Positions 22,884 through 34,746 of a stretch of 64,000 bases of DNA are shown here, one piece after another. Below the pieces are notes generated by a model that saw nothing but the letters and a program-made list of their open reading frames with translations, was not told the origin of the DNA and ran no database searches. Position numbers and translations under genes: made by a program. Source of the stretch: Mesostigma viride (taxonomy: Eukaryota > Streptophyta > Mesostigmatophyceae > Mesostigmatales > Mesostigmataceae); the NCBI GenBank assembly GCA_009746045.1, contig RPFO01001163.1, positions 23,751 to 87,750 of the forward strand, given 5' to 3'. Numbering within the stretch: the first letter of the stretch is position 1; every line of letters starts with the position of its first letter.

Positions 22884-23009
22884 GGGTAATCGCGAGCCAT
22901 GCCTAAGGAGTTCTTAATAGCGGTTCTGTAACCGCTACCTGTCTGTATGCATCTACTCATTGTTTTAACAAAGATGCTGGTGACTATGGTGAGCAAACGG
23001 GTGTATGAA
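22884..23009 (+). repeat. Split direct repeat B1 (copy 2)
   Basis: This is 126 bp, directly abutting A2. It contains a hairpin AATAGCGGTTCTGTAACCGCTA.. type inverted repeat (AGCGGTT/AACCGCT). Confidence 0.9.
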
Positions 23010-23421
23010 TCGGATTTTTTTGAAAAGAGTTTCTCGAAGTGAGGCGGGGAATAAGGCCGCTCACGGGAGCCGCCTGGATGGTCGGCTGAACCGGGCGGGT
23101 TTGGCAGATGTAACCGGATTTGGCTAATGGCTGGCGACCTGGAATTGTTAGTAGGGGCAGTGGCCCTATTGTGCTACAATCTCGAAACAATCTTATGCTT
23201 AAAGTTTGACAGGGCCGGGTTTGTTGAACCGGTTTGTTGAATGATAATTAGAACCTTTCGTAAAGGGTATTTGATTGGTTGTTGTTTTTGTGGTACGGTA
23301 GGTGTCGCTACATTCTCAGGTTGGCGTGTTAAGTTAAGCTCGGTTGCTGATGTCAGCCCCGTGCTAGGGCAGTTTGACTACTTTGGCGGCGTAGTGACAT
23401 TGTTGTGGTCTTTTTTCTTGT
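23010..23421 (+). repeat. Split direct repeat A2 (copy 2)
   Basis: This is 412 bp, partner of 21589-22000, followed by the CCCACCC spacer (23422-23458). Confidence 0.9.
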
Positions 23422-23458
23422 CCCACCCACCCACCCTCTTTGGTGGCCTGGTCTGCGC

Positions 23459-23584
23459 GGGTAATCGCGAGCCATGCCTAAGGAGTTCTTAATAGCGGTT
23501 CTGTAACCGCTACCTGTCTGTATGCATCTACTTATTGTTTTAACAAAGATGCTGGTGACTATGGTGAGCAAACGGGTGTATGAA
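23459..23584 (+). repeat. Split direct repeat B2 (copy 2)
   Basis: This is the 126-bp terminal copy; copia-1 coding sequence resumes right after it. Confidence 0.9.
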
Positions 23585-24306
23585 AGCCCCTAGCACTGGG
23601 ATAAAGGTAAAGACATGTGTCTGTAGCGCTAGGCACTGCACCATCCGACACGAGATGAGAACGGAAGGTGCGATGCCAATTGCGCGGAGCCTGACGTGTG
23701 CCATACAGGCTGCGATGAAGCTTCCATACAAGAAGCTCGCCAGAGGCGTCATACTCCTCATAGCCCAGGGGTGGACGTACATAGACATCCTCCTCTAAAG
23801 GAGCATACAAGAACGCAGTGCGGACGTCTAAATGATGCAGAGTATAGCCATGCGTGACTGCAAAAGCAAGAGCCAAACGCACTGCACATGGAGGAACGAA
23901 CAGTGGGGCTAAAGATGTCCTGAAAATCAACACCCTCCCGCTGGGCATAGCCCTTGCATACAAAACGTGCTTTCTCACGTCCATCCGACTTACGTGCATA
24001 CACCCAACGGGAAGGAAGGGCCGAAGTGCCACGAGGAAGAGATGACCTACTCACCAAAGAAGCCATCTCGCTATCCAAGGCGGACTGCCACGCAGGAAGA
24101 GAACGAGCTTGTTGCCAAGACTTAGGGACGTCCAGGTCGACACTAGTGGCATATACATCCTCGACTACATCACGAATAGCAGCATAATTTGGGCAAAAAC
24201 GGGCCCACTTAGGAGAAGCAAGACGTTGAGAAAAGGAGGTACGTCCAACCATAGGCGCCATATGTGTCACTAGAGGGACAGTAGCCATCGCCAACATTTT
24301 CCTCAA
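23585..24306 (-). pseudogene. copia-1 reverse transcriptase, N-terminal part
   Basis: Two frames (24306 to about 23960, then 24032 to 23585) carry PKSWQQARSLPAWQSALDSE, RWVYARKSDG, KARFVCKGYAQREGVDF and, after a frameshift, LHHLDVRTAFLYAPLEEDV and VWKLHRSLYGTRQAPRNW. These are the successive copia RT motifs including the first catalytic Asp. The end at 23585 is the insertion point of the 2-kb element. Confidence 0.85.
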
Positions 24307-24527
24307 TCGTTGCAGCAGCTATCACCGAATCCGCCCCTGCCTGGTTGCTGGGTGCTGAAGATGAAGGTCGCTGCAGTGCGTGGATGGCTTGCTGCAAAGC
24401 CGTTGCACTCGAAATTTGAGGCGCAGGCGCAGGCGAGGGCGCAGGAACTCCTGGCGCAACTTGGTTGCCGGCGTCCGGCACCGCATCAGAAATTTCAGAG
24501 TCAGGAGCAGCACCCGGACCAGGATGC

Positions 24528-25715
24528 TCAGCATTGCCACTGCCGTCTGCACCGGTGACAGTGCCCATGCAGCTGTTGGCGAGCCTTGGCCCTGGTGACC
24601 GGACCATCAGGTACCGAGTCAGGCACAACAGCAGTGACAGGCGGCAGCACTGCAGGCTCAGTGGGTGCAGGCGAAGGTACCCGCGCCACGCCAGATTCCG
24701 AGGCAGACTCAGGTGCCGGCAGCTGGAAGTTCACATCTGGACTCGCGACGTGCAGGGGAGCAGAATTTGCTCGCCAAGTCTCATCGAATGACACATGGAG
24801 CCTGCGAATAACGTCACGTGAGCCTGGGCGGAGAATCAGGTAAGCAGGCGACTCCAAGTCATAGCCCACAAAGATTCCAGCCTGGGCTTTGTCCTTCAGC
24901 TTGCCACGTGGCCCTTCTACACGAAAGTAGGCAGGGCAGCCGAAAATGCGCAAGTGCGACAGGTCGGCATCAACGCCTTGAAAAAGGCGATGAGGGCTAG
25001 CAGAGTCTGCATTGGCCTCGCATGGCAGCCGATTGAGCAGGTAGACAGCACACGCAAAGGCTAGGGCCCAGAAAGTCTTGGGCAGGGTAGCATAATGCAG
25101 CATGCACAGTGTCATTCCCATCGCCAAACCCCACATGCGTTCCGCAACTCCGTTTTGCTGCGGACAGAAGGGGCTGGAAAATTCTTGGTGAACTCGATGG
25201 CGAGCACAGAGGGAGCGGAAGTCCTCGGAAAGAAATACTGCGTCATTGTCGGTCCTTAGAAGCACAGAATCGTCGTAGTAGGGCCTGATATCCCTTGACA
25301 GCAGTCGGTCGACGTGCAGTGGCACCTCACTCTTCTGGCGCATAGGAAAAGACCAACGCCACCTTGTAGCGTCGTCAGTGATGCCCAGAATGTACTGGGA
25401 ACCGCCCAGTGATGGCTGCATCGGCCCCATGATGTCGCCATGCAGCTTGGCACGAGGCACGGTCGAGCGTGGTGGCCCAGCAGCGAAGGAGCGTCGCCTA
25501 ATCATGCCAGCAGGGCATGACGGGCAGCCTGGCGCACCTGGAGCCCGCATGGTAATGTTCGATGCAGGTATGGCCGCCAGCTTGCGAATGCGCTCAGCAC
25601 CTGCATGTCCAAGTCGCCAGTGCCACAATAGTGCAGCAGGGTTGTCTGTGGTGTGGTGGGCAGCAGGGGTAGTCACAGTCTGTGATTCTTGCAAACCGTA
25701 GACGTTGTTCTGCAC
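24528..25715 (-). pseudogene. copia-1 integrase
   Basis: The integrase inserts element DNA into the genome. The frame holds the gag-pre-integrase/zinc region LLWHWRLGHAG with CPSC downstream (HHCC), then the DDE core: Asp in GDIMGP, Asp in LLRTDNDAVF, Glu in PQQNGVAERMWG. A LPCEANADSASPHRLF block and a copia-type LRIFGCPAYF follow. The C-terminal Pro/Ala/Ser linker shifts frame near 24560 before RT. The 5' end overlaps Gag-protease in another frame (25673-25715), which indicates a single-base shift near 25740 rather than normal decoding. Confidence 0.88.
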
Positions 25716-26938
25716 CGTGATACGGTACCTTGCTGCCTGAAAAGCATGCCACGTACGCCCTGCAGTAGGTTCACCTCGTGTCCCTGCTGATGCAGCTGGG
25801 CCACGGAAAGAAGCCTTGCACCCAGAGAGGGCACGTGCAGAGCATGAGGCAGATGCACCACCTTGTTGGCGACTCGTAGCTTGAGCGTCCCCGTCCCCAC
25901 AGCATTCAGCCGGCCTCCGGAGCCCTGGATGGCCAGGTTGGTTGGCTGAACCTTGATAAAGTCAGCCTCCTCAGGGCTCATGTGGCTGGATGCAGCAGAG
26001 TCCAGAGTCCAGAAAGGTACGCCCGGCACTAGGCGCGTAGTTGCAAACGTGTAGTCCACGAGAAGCTCAGGAGCCTCCACCGTGTTGTTCGCTGTCGCAG
26101 CCTGCTTCTTCTTCTGGTTCTTGCGCTTTGGCTTCTGCTGGCCCTTCTTCTTGCTGAGATGTGGGTACTTGGTATAGCACATCTCCTCCGCATGTCCTTC
26201 CTTTCCGCAGAATGTGCAAGTCGGCCTCCCCGGCTTGGTTGGTTGGCCTGTGCTGTATGCTTGGCCTTGGGCAGCTGCTGGCTCAGGCTTGACCGTGGTG
26301 GTGGAGCGCGTCCCCACAAGCAGGTCATCTGCTTCAAGCATGGCCTTCTTCACCTCCAGCAGTGACATGTCCTCATCGAACCTGGTTGAAACGAGGGCAG
26401 GCCTATACGCATCAGGTAAACCACCTTTCAGCACAGCGGCAAAATCATTGTCTGCCAACACCCCCCCCACATCCCTGTACTCACTCAGAAGCAGTTCTGA
26501 AGCGGTAAGATAGTCCATCATGGACTGGTTGGGCTGCTTGGTCAGCCTCATTAGGGATGTCCTCAGGTCGTGCTTGTTGCTCTTGGTCAGTTTAGGCTGC
26601 TCAAACACCTCCACCAACTTAGCAAAAAGCAAACTGCCCTTTCTCTCACCAATGGTCTTTGCAATCTGGGCTGCTCTGCCAGTGAGGCACGCCAGCAAGG
26701 CTGTGTAAACAACCTTCTCTTGCTTGGATGTAGCCTCCTCAGGCTTGGTGATGACCCCCTCCAGATCATAGGCCTCCAGGTGGGCTTGGAAAAGCTCCTT
26801 GGTCTCTCCCCATTTTGGCAGGGAAGAACCATCAAACTTGGGAATTGCCTTGGAACATGCTGGAATAAAAGAGAGGTACTTGTTTTCCAAAGCAGCAGCA
26901 GAAGCAGCAGCAGCCATGTTGTCAAAGAGAAGCCTCAC
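25673..26938 (-). CDS. copia-1 Gag-protease
   Basis: This is a 421-codon frame; the likely initiator is Met8 (codon near 26917), whose context MAAAASAAALENKY resembles copia Gag N-termini. It contains the UBN2-type Gag region (FDGSSLPKWGETKELFQAHL, later MDYLTASELLLSEYRDVGG), a CCHC knuckle CTFCGKEGHAEEMC, a Lys-rich stretch, and the protease site FWTLDSAASSHMS. It ends by running into a wrong frame just before integrase. As a Gag-protease unit it looks intact, unlike the rest of the element. Confidence 0.85.
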   Translation of the reverse strand: MRLLFDNMAAAASAAALENKYLSFIPACSKAIPKFDGSSLPKWGETKELFQAHLEAYDLEGVITKPEEATSKQEKVVYTALLACLTGRAAQIAKTIGERKGSLLFAKLVEVFEQPKLTKSNKHDLRTSLMRLTKQPNQSMMDYLTASELLLSEYRDVGGVLADNDFAAVLKGGLPDAYRPALVSTRFDEDMSLLEVKKAMLEADDLLVGTRSTTTVKPEPAAAQGQAYSTGQPTKPGRPTCTFCGKEGHAEEMCYTKYPHLSKKKGQQKPKRKNQKKKQAATANNTVEAPELLVDYTFATTRLVPGVPFWTLDSAASSHMSPEEADFIKVQPTNLAIQGSGGRLNAVGTGTLKLRVANKVVHLPHALHVPSLGARLLSVAQLHQQGHEVNLLQGVRGMLFRQQGTVSRCRTTSTVCKNHRL

Positions 26939-26939
26939 T

Positions 26940-26951
26940 CCTCCGATACCA
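26940..26951 (-). promoter_or_regulatory. copia-1 primer binding site
   Basis: The minus strand reads TGGTATCGGAG directly after the 5' LTR. It resembles the plant copia site complementary to initiator-Met tRNA (TGGTATCAGAGC). The same sequence occurs in copia-2. Confidence 0.8.
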
Positions 26952-27656
26952 TGTTTTCTTTTATGATCCTTCCTTGCAGATCACAGGTCAAGATCAAGGC
27001 TGAGGAAGTGAGAGACTGAGAGACAAAATGTTCACGCAGAAAATTGGCAGCTTGAGATGCCCTTGCTGCCTTTGTTCATTTCATGATATAGGCAATTAGG
27101 TGGCAAAGGTAGAACTGCCACATGTCAAGCAAGGGTTGCAACACTTCTAGATTCCTAGAATATTTGTTGTGTGATTGCCAGATGGCATTTGCTGAAATAC
27201 AACGTAAGGAATGATTGCCATCTGTCAACATGCAAATAACCATCATATGGAACTGCCATCTGTCAATAAACTAAGCAATGTGCTCTACTAGGCATTAGCC
27301 ACATGTCCATGGAATAAAGTATCTAGAATCCCTTGTCAGGAATCAAGAAACACTGACGTAAGATCTGACACAACAGTAGTCACTGTACCATGAATCTACC
27401 TCATGAACTAGCAACATGTTCAGGCCAGTTGGCATGCCAGTTGTCAGCACAATTGTCACGTGATATGCTGACACACTACTAGTCTACTTGGCAAGACCAT
27501 AGTGCATATAACTTTGGAAGGCCGTATCTCAGCCATTCGTCGTCCAAATCGAGTAGGAAAAAGTGCTACAAGTCCAGCTATTAAATCTCTATCAAGCTGA
27601 CTATATACAAGCACAATGTGGGCAGGGCAGGTGGATACACTAATAATATCCAGACA
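26952..27656 (-). repeat. copia-1 5' LTR
   Basis: This is 705 bp with TG...CA ends, followed at 27657-27661 by the GTGGG duplication. Confidence 0.95.
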
Positions 27657-27661
27657 GTGGG

Positions 27662-27856
27662 TCCCGATGGCACTATGGCGCCCGCCCCACTGGGCCCCTC
27701 CGCAGCGGGTAGTGGCGCCTCAGCCCTGGTAGGGCCGCTGAGTTCCTCCGCGGAACGAGATGAATGCAGATCAGCCCTGGCAGGCCCGCTGGGTCCCTCC
27801 GCGGATCGCAGCGAAGGCGGTTCAGCCCTGTCAGGCCGGGGGCGGGGTTCCAACCA
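27662..27856 (-). pseudogene. Middle part of the interrupted 3' ORF
   Basis: About 65 codons lie between copia-1 and the CACTA element. The protein consists of three degenerate repeats around SAEGPSGPARA / SAEELSGPTRA / AAEGPSGAGA. In register it continues into the 20304-19389 part. The upstream continuation lies beyond the CACTA element, at 42184 and above. Confidence 0.5.
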
Positions 27857-27868
27857 CACTAGGAACTC

Positions 27869-28225
27869 AGATTCTGAGAATTTTCTCAAAACCCTCAATT
27901 TTCTCACCCTTTGTGAGAATTTTTTGAGAAAATTGAGAAAAATCTCAATTTTTTTCCGCAAACGCTAGGCAAAAAATCTCACCAGGGTGAGATTTTGGTG
28001 AGAAAAAGGGGGTTTTGGTGAGATTGGGGTGAGAAAAAACCCTAAAGTGAGAAAAAAGGTGAGAATGGGTGAGAAAAAGTGAGAAAAAGTGAGAAAAAGT
28101 GAGAAAATTGAGAAAATTGAGAAGTTTCTCACCAACACGAGAAAAATCACTAACACGAGAAAAATCACAAGTCAACGTGGTGAGAAATTTCTCACCAAGA
28201 GTGTAACACGAGAAAAATCATGAGC
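27869..28225 (+). repeat. Left subterminal array of GTGAGAAA motifs
   Basis: About 350 bases with dozens of GTGAGAAA, TTGAGAAA and related hexamer-octamers, mostly in one orientation. It includes the palindrome AAAATCTCACC-AG-GGTGAGATTTT (27973-27996). In En/Spm the equivalent subterminal motifs bind the TNPA protein, so these are candidate transposase-complex sites. Confidence 0.85.
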
Positions 28226-31200
28226 TTTATTTCATTAAGTCCTTAACGTGAAAAAAAACTCAACACCACTTTGATATGCACTATAGGGTGCACAAAGGTG
28301 CAATATAGGGTTGTCATACAATATAAAACAGCACATCATTCCATAAACAATGCTGTCATGCCCAAATTAAATCAAAAGTCATCTTCTTCAGAACTGCTGT
28401 CCGAGGGGTTGCTTGCATCAACATCATCTTCTGATGACATAGTGTCATCCCCACTAGTGTCGCAATAGTTCACAGCTTTACGCTGCCTTCCACTGGCCCT
28501 CTTTGCCATAGGGACCTCCTCAATTACAACGGTGGGCTGGCTAGGTCCAGCATCTGTGGGAGCACCACGCTTGCGGCTGCTGCGCCCTCGAGCAGGTGCC
28601 TTGCCAGCGCGGCGCACCACGTCGCCATCACCTACGTCTGCCGCTGCCACCTTCTTCTTCTTCTTGGACCCCTTCTTCTTGCCTTTCTTCTTGCCACTAG
28701 GCGGTGGCATCGGCTCACCCTCCTCAATCACTTCAAACTGCGGCATGGTGGGGAAATCTGCTGCCACGCTGTGATACACATGGTTACTGAGGGCAGATTG
28801 CGCCTGGTGTGCCATGCTCCATGGCAGTTTGGCAGGGATTACCACCATTTCGGGAGCATAGCATTCATCGACGACATACCCAACTGAGCTCACTGCACCT
28901 GGCAACACAAGGCGCGACGACCTGGGGGCCTGTGCGCTGCTGATGACCACCAACCTCTCGTGGGGCAGGTGAGCGACATGAAGGCGATCAAAAAGCTCCA
29001 CCTTCAACAACAGCTGCCATTCCCAGCCCCCTCGTGGGTACTCTAACCTGGCCTTCAGAATGTGTGTGATGAAACCAAAGTCTACACCGCCCGGGCCATG
29101 CACCGCAACTCCCGCATTCTTGTGCCGCTTTCCCTGGGATTGGTCCGCAGCCTCTGTGCGGTAGTTGAACCCGTGTATCCTGACTTTGTGGAAAGAATCC
29201 GCGTAGCGCTTCACGCCCCCACACGCCGCTACAATGCCTTGCGGCACAAGCGGCGTCAGGTTTAATGATGCCCATGCAATCACGTTGAACGTTGTGTCAG
29301 CACAGCGATCTCGCCTGCATTCAAACAAACGCACACCGATAACCCAGCAAAGAGTATTATTATTAAGTATTGGTTATTAAAAAAAAAAAACAGATACAAC
29401 ACAGGACGCTTTTACTGGCGGCAAGATCATGGCACCCGGATGGGTAAAACCAAACAAACTAGATATTAATTACTAGGGCTGGCTTTGTGACAGTAAAACA
29501 TGATTGCATGGCTAATCCCAAGGCGCCTTTCAATAGGACTGAATTAAAATAACCAAAGCAGACGGCGTAAGTAGCATTTGCAAAAAACAAGGCTCACCAG
29601 TAGGCCTCGTCGCCATTCGCAGGGTCGCTGTAATCAGCCTTGGGAAGGGCATCTTCTACCAGCAAATCCCTTGCCGCCGTCATCTCGTCCTCAGAAAACC
29701 GGTACCCGTCTTTCACCGAGCGCTTGCCCAGCTCGATGGTGCGCGACGGATCATTGGTGAGAAGGTCCCACACATAGTGCTTGGTCTTTACCTGCATTGG
29801 AAAAAAACATGATAAGCACACCAAGCAAAAATACAGAAGGCATTCAATTTAAAGAGCACTTTCCTTGAAAATGAGAGTGAGTAGAAACATCAAAGTTTTA
29901 CACAAGGAGAGTTTCCATGCTGAATGAAATGAGCCATCATTGCTTCATGTAAATGCAGAATTACAAACTCAAGGTGCTATACATCATGTACACACACAAG
30001 AAAGAAGTAAAGACCTTCAAATAAGAAACAACTTACTCCGGTGGCTCGATGCTGGAAGTAGGATAGCAGCGTCAGCACCTCGAAGTTGACGAAGGACTGG
30101 CCCATGGAGTGCTCAACATTGAGTGCAGACATGTGGCCAGAAACCGCTGTGTTCATGCATCTCTCACCCCACGCCATGGACCTACCGTCAGGGAGACCGA
30201 CATTTGAAATCTGCCCCGCCAAATGTGTCGCTGCGTGAACCGACCTGGACATTTCGGATGCGGGCAGAACACGCTCAAGTGCAACAATTGACCTCAACAT
30301 AGCCCTACCTACCTCGTCCAGTTCGTACTGAGTGAAGACCCTACCGCTAAAGATTGAGTCCCATGCTGCAGACGTTTCCAAAAAGGCAGCTCTTGCGTCT
30401 GCGTGCAGGCGGCCTCTAAGCAAAACTGGTAAGCGCTTCGAAAACAATTCTAGCTTGTCATGAGTCTTGGCCTTTCTTTCTGGCTTGCCATTGGCCAGCA
30501 GCCCCACAATATCACCCGGGAAGCAGTCGGGCAGGCTGTCCTTCATTCGGCGCTCCAGGGCTGCGTGGGAGACAAAAAAAAAAAAACAGTCAAACCCCAC
30601 AAGTGTAAGTCGGTGGCAAGTCTTGATGCAACATGGAGAGTGACAAGTCGAACGTTTACTGTACTGCAATATGCACTGTTCACATTGCACTGAAAATGTG
30701 AGAAGAATGCCATCACCATCCACCGACAGTGGCCATGTGTTCAAGGGTGGCCACTCTGATGAGCCCCACTGAAAACAAGGGAGGTCCTGCACTGAATATG
30801 AGTAGGGTGGCAGGCACTGAACTCACTTGAGCACTTCTCAAAGGAAACAAGTCTGACCGGGGCTGCTTTCAAAACACGTGCGAAAGGAAAACTGAACCAC
30901 AACCAGAGAAAGAAACATTGCTAAACTAAATAATTGCACTTGAATCAAATACCTAGAAAACAGTTGGGAGAAAAAAGCAAACACTCACCAATAACTTCAG
31001 CCTTCTCTTGCGAGGTGAGCTGGCAGGGTGGATGCAACCCCCGCCTCCTGGTTGTTGTCTTGATTGTGCCATCCATGGCAGTGGTGGTTGTCACGGTCTT
31101 CTCCATGTGCAGCTCCGGGTTCAGGTTCATCTCCTTCAGCCGATCCCGAATGGCGTAGGTCAGACCTTCCCCTGGCAGCAGATTTAAGGAAAACAAAGCC

Positions 31201-32442
31201 ATACAAGCGCAAATGCATACCAATGTTAGTAATACTTAATACACACACTGAACCACAGCATGTAATAAATCCTAATGGAATTCTCCTTAAATACAAAATG
31301 TTGAAAAGGAAAAAAACAGCGACAAACACTAGTGACACAACACTAGACAGCACCGCACTTACCGCTAGTGGAGTTGGCGACTCGCAAGAGGTTGTTCGCC
31401 CCCAGGTGGAACTCGTCGATCAGGTGCCGTTGGAGGAGTTGAGGCCAGTACGGCAGCCTGCAAAAGGGCTCCGGCTGCCGGCCGTGCTTTCTGCAGTGCT
31501 CCACATAGGTTTGCATCGTCATGTCTGGCGGCGCCTCCTTGTCGTTGCCACCGCGACGGGGGTCATCAGCTGGCAGCAAGGTCTCATGCCCAAGAAAAAC
31601 AATGCGCCCTTTGGAAACATAGGTGCCCTTCCAAGCAGGGCCGTGCACAAGGCAGCCGTCGTACCCGGAGTCTGGCATATTTACCATCTTACCAAACCCC
31701 GGGTAGTCGTGAACAGTAAACAACAGCAGTGCTTGAATCTTTGCCGGGTGGAGCCCACCATGCTCATCATCATCCAACACATCACAAATGTAAAACCCAT
31801 CCCACATCTTCACCAGCTCATCTACAATCAGGTCAAGAAAAATGTGCATATTCTTTGGGGCCTTACCTTTCTTGTTCCCTCCCACCAGAAGCACCATTGG
31901 GCAGAAATGTTTGTTAATGAAGACCCATTCAGGCAGGTTCAAGATTGCACAGAAACACAGCCAGCTGGAGTGCTGGTCCATGTAGCACCTAGGACATACT
32001 CCATCAAAACAAAGCGCTAAAAAAAGGAAGCGTGGGTCAAGCCGAAACTGAGGGAACATTCTCTTGACGTGCAGCATCGCTCGGCAATCTGCATGCAATT
32101 ATACAACAGGGAGGTGGGTAAACGGGACGGCCGAAGTGCGGGCGGCACAACCGAATGTTATAATATGCAGCAAAATCACCACAACATATGCAGCATGAGT
32201 TGGGTGAACCGTATACAGCCAGCCAAAAAGCACGTGCAGAAAAGAAATTGACAAGGACACCTTTTACCTTTAATTCCGTGGACTTTCCGATTTGGGTCTT
32301 CTTCATCTTGTTTGTTTTCAGTTTCTCCAGCATATCGTAATGCCTTGGACATCTCGGGTATCCTAAAAAATCCGCGGAAACGATTTATAAGAGGGAAGTA
32401 TCTAACTTGGCGATGGGCCCTTCTTGTTGTTACTGTCTCTCC

Positions 32443-33271
32443 TGTTTGGATTGGGAGAGGAGACTAATGGGTTTTACACAATGCCTTGTGCTTGGCCTTG
32501 CTACCCACACACCTTGCAGGTGCTGAAAGAAAGAGAGGTTGAAGACAATTTACGTGGAAGAATAAATGGCTTTATTAGAATATAATAGTTGGAGAAGAGC
32601 TTGAATGGAGGTTGAATGGAGGTTGAATGGAGGTTGAATGGAGGTTCCTGCCCTTAGGGGGCAGTTTCCTTTTATACCTTTTAGGCTAGGAAGGATGACA
32701 TCAGCAATGACATCATCACAGAAGCTTGTAGAAACATCCTAGCATAATCCTAGCATATTCCCAGCATATTCTCAGTATATTCCAGGAATATTCCTGGCAT
32801 ATTCTTAGAACAATCCTAGAACATTCTAGACATGATCCAATGAGCTGGCATAATAGCTAGATGCCAAGTGTCTACATAATAATGTGCCACATAACATGAT
32901 TAATAAAGTGACACATCTCTTCTCCTTGGAGTGACAAGTGTCATGCAATGAGTCTACCCACTTGTCATCATGTAAGTCATAACATGTGTCATCATGAGCT
33001 TCCAACACTTGTCAGCTCATGGACCAAACACTTGTCCAATAGGCCATAGCACCACTTGTCAATCAAATACGTGATGCTACTAGGCTGACTCAGGTACAAG
33101 TCATCCATGTCCAAGTATAGGACTATGGCACATGAATATTGATCAGCTCATTGAGCCCAATTCATCTAGCTTATCATAGCTATCAAATTCCCAGTCCATA
33201 TGGAATAAATCCAACAAGAAATAAATCAGGCTGGGATATATTGTGGCCAGGTGGATATAATATCCCTAACA
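32443..33271 (-). repeat. copia-2 3' LTR
   Basis: This is 829 bp. It includes a short tandem repeat of GAATGGAGGTT (about four units near 32602-32645) and an AT-rich block of repeated CATATTC motifs. Confidence 0.93.
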
Positions 33272-34746
33272 CCCCCCTTAGCCACATGGGCACAAAGCAA
33301 AAGATGACTGGGTAGGTGGAATCTCAACACCCCCCTTAACCACATGCTCGTAGCATGCCGTCCAGTTGCTAGCATGGTGCAACTGAAAATGAAGATGCCG
33401 TCCTCGTGAAACGCTTGAAGCTCCAACATGCGGTCATGAGCCGCACTACCGCCACTGATCCGTCCCCCCCGGCAACGCGAATGAGTGTCCTACCATAGCA
33501 GCAACGCACTAGCTGCCCATCAATCCTGGATGGCTGATACCCAACCCTTAGTTGGAAAAAGTGCTCTAGATGCTACATTCCCCCCTCACTCAAAGCGGCT
33601 GCCCATGGACACAATAGGGGCACACAGTCCCACACATATAATACGGCAACACATGCCAACAAAGAAAGTCCCTATGAGCTAACCCAAACGGTATAGAGGT
33701 AGGGTAACGGCAACAACACGTGCTGTACACACACGGAGCAACATAACATACGCCATCTCACAAAATAAATGACACCAACATCACGTTTTACGCCAAATAA
33801 ACGGGGTGAGCAAACAAACATATTGGCAACAAATGCCACACAAACAAGGTACAATACAACCTTCAACACAAAACACAGTGGCCATAACAGATAAACGCGC
33901 TTCATAGCAAAGAAAACAGGACGTGCAAAACATTACCGCCACAAAGGCGAACACAAGTAACGATTACTTGGTCACGATTCACAAATCAGTGCCCGAGAGT
34001 AAACATTACGTCCGACATTACAGGCTATGCCGAAATGCACAGCCAAATTCGACACAAAGGACGTAAACACTTGCATAAAAGCAATGCTCTCAGCACAAAA
34101 CAAAATAACACACGCGTCACAGGCACTTAACTTACGAAAACAAGTCGTAGACGACGATACAACGGCGCTTCACTACGCCGCAGACCAGTGCCACAAATAG
34201 CGTGCAAAAACTCTGGATATACACTCCAGGTACGTAGAAAACGTCTCGTGGGAACAATACCAAAATGCGTGGGCCATTGCCACTGAACGCATGGCAAAAT
34301 AAACACATAATTGCTGGAAGAACACAAAGAAAGAACCAGAAACGCACGCTTACGGCGCCTCACAATTTCCAGCAAACACGACACAAAAGTCGACATACAA
34401 GTTCATTTCCCACAGACAAAACATTAGGGCAACCTTGAGGAGTGGGGTCTGTGCATCCTGGGCGACAATTTCCAAGGGTCGTTGCAGCTAGCGCAATTGC
34501 AAATGCCATGGCCTGGCCGAACACCGTAAACTGACCGACGTGATGCCTTGGCAGCATTTTGCACCGAGTTGACCGTTGGTGCTTGACGCACTTTGGCTGA
34601 CAGGTCGCTGTCCACGTCGTTGTCGGCTCGCTCGAGGCCTCGCGCCAGCACCGGACTTGGCAGTCCAGGACTTGGAAAAATTTGGCAGCTTGGTCGATTT
34701 CGCCCTGCGTCACGAATTTGTTCCCCCTCAGTTAGGCTGGCAGCGT
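33272..34746 (-). other. copia-2 interior without recognised coding sequence
   Basis: Two polypurine-like tracts (complement of ACACCCCCCTTA) occur at 33269-33281 and 33328-33340; the first adjoins the LTR. Frames of 60-117 codons here, some hydrophobic, have no recognisable domain. Integrase and RT would be expected in this interval and are not found. Confidence 0.6.

Larger units (their letters stand above)
21589..23584 (+). mobile_element. Non-autonomous PAT/Kangaroo-like element (copy 2), 1996 bp
   Basis: The order is A1 (21589-22000, 412 bp), internal 22001-22883, B1 (22884-23009, 126 bp), A2 (23010-23421, 412 bp), a 37-bp spacer starting CCCACCCACCC, B2 (23459-23584, 126 bp). A copies differ at about four sites and B copies at one. 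A1 and A2 begin within AATCGG and end TTTTTTCTTGT, and B begins GGGTAA and carries CTTATTGTTTTAAC (CTCATTGTTTTAAC in B1), exactly the junction grammar of the other two elements. It lies inside copia-1 RT without a target duplication. The internal 880 bp has no RT or recombinase, so it depends on another element such as 48860-54208. Confidence 0.85.
20305..27656 (-). mobile_element. Complete Ty1/copia retrotransposon (copia-1), 7352 bp
   Basis: LTRs at 20305-21002 and 26952-27656 begin TG and end CA and differ by about three substitutions and three small indels (one of 1 bp, two of 3 bp). A 5-bp duplication, GTGGG, flanks the element (20300-20304 and 27657-27661). A primer binding site and a polypurine tract are in place. 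The order Gag, protease, integrase, RT, RNase H is that of copia. Several frameshifts and a 2-kb insertion (21589-23584) in RT have inactivated it. LTR similarity shows it is a recent arrival. Confidence 0.95.

Noticed and set aside
33672-33905. Hydrophobic minus-strand frame as a membrane protein
   Set aside because: Short, A/T-driven composition within a non-coding interior of copia-2; no supporting context.
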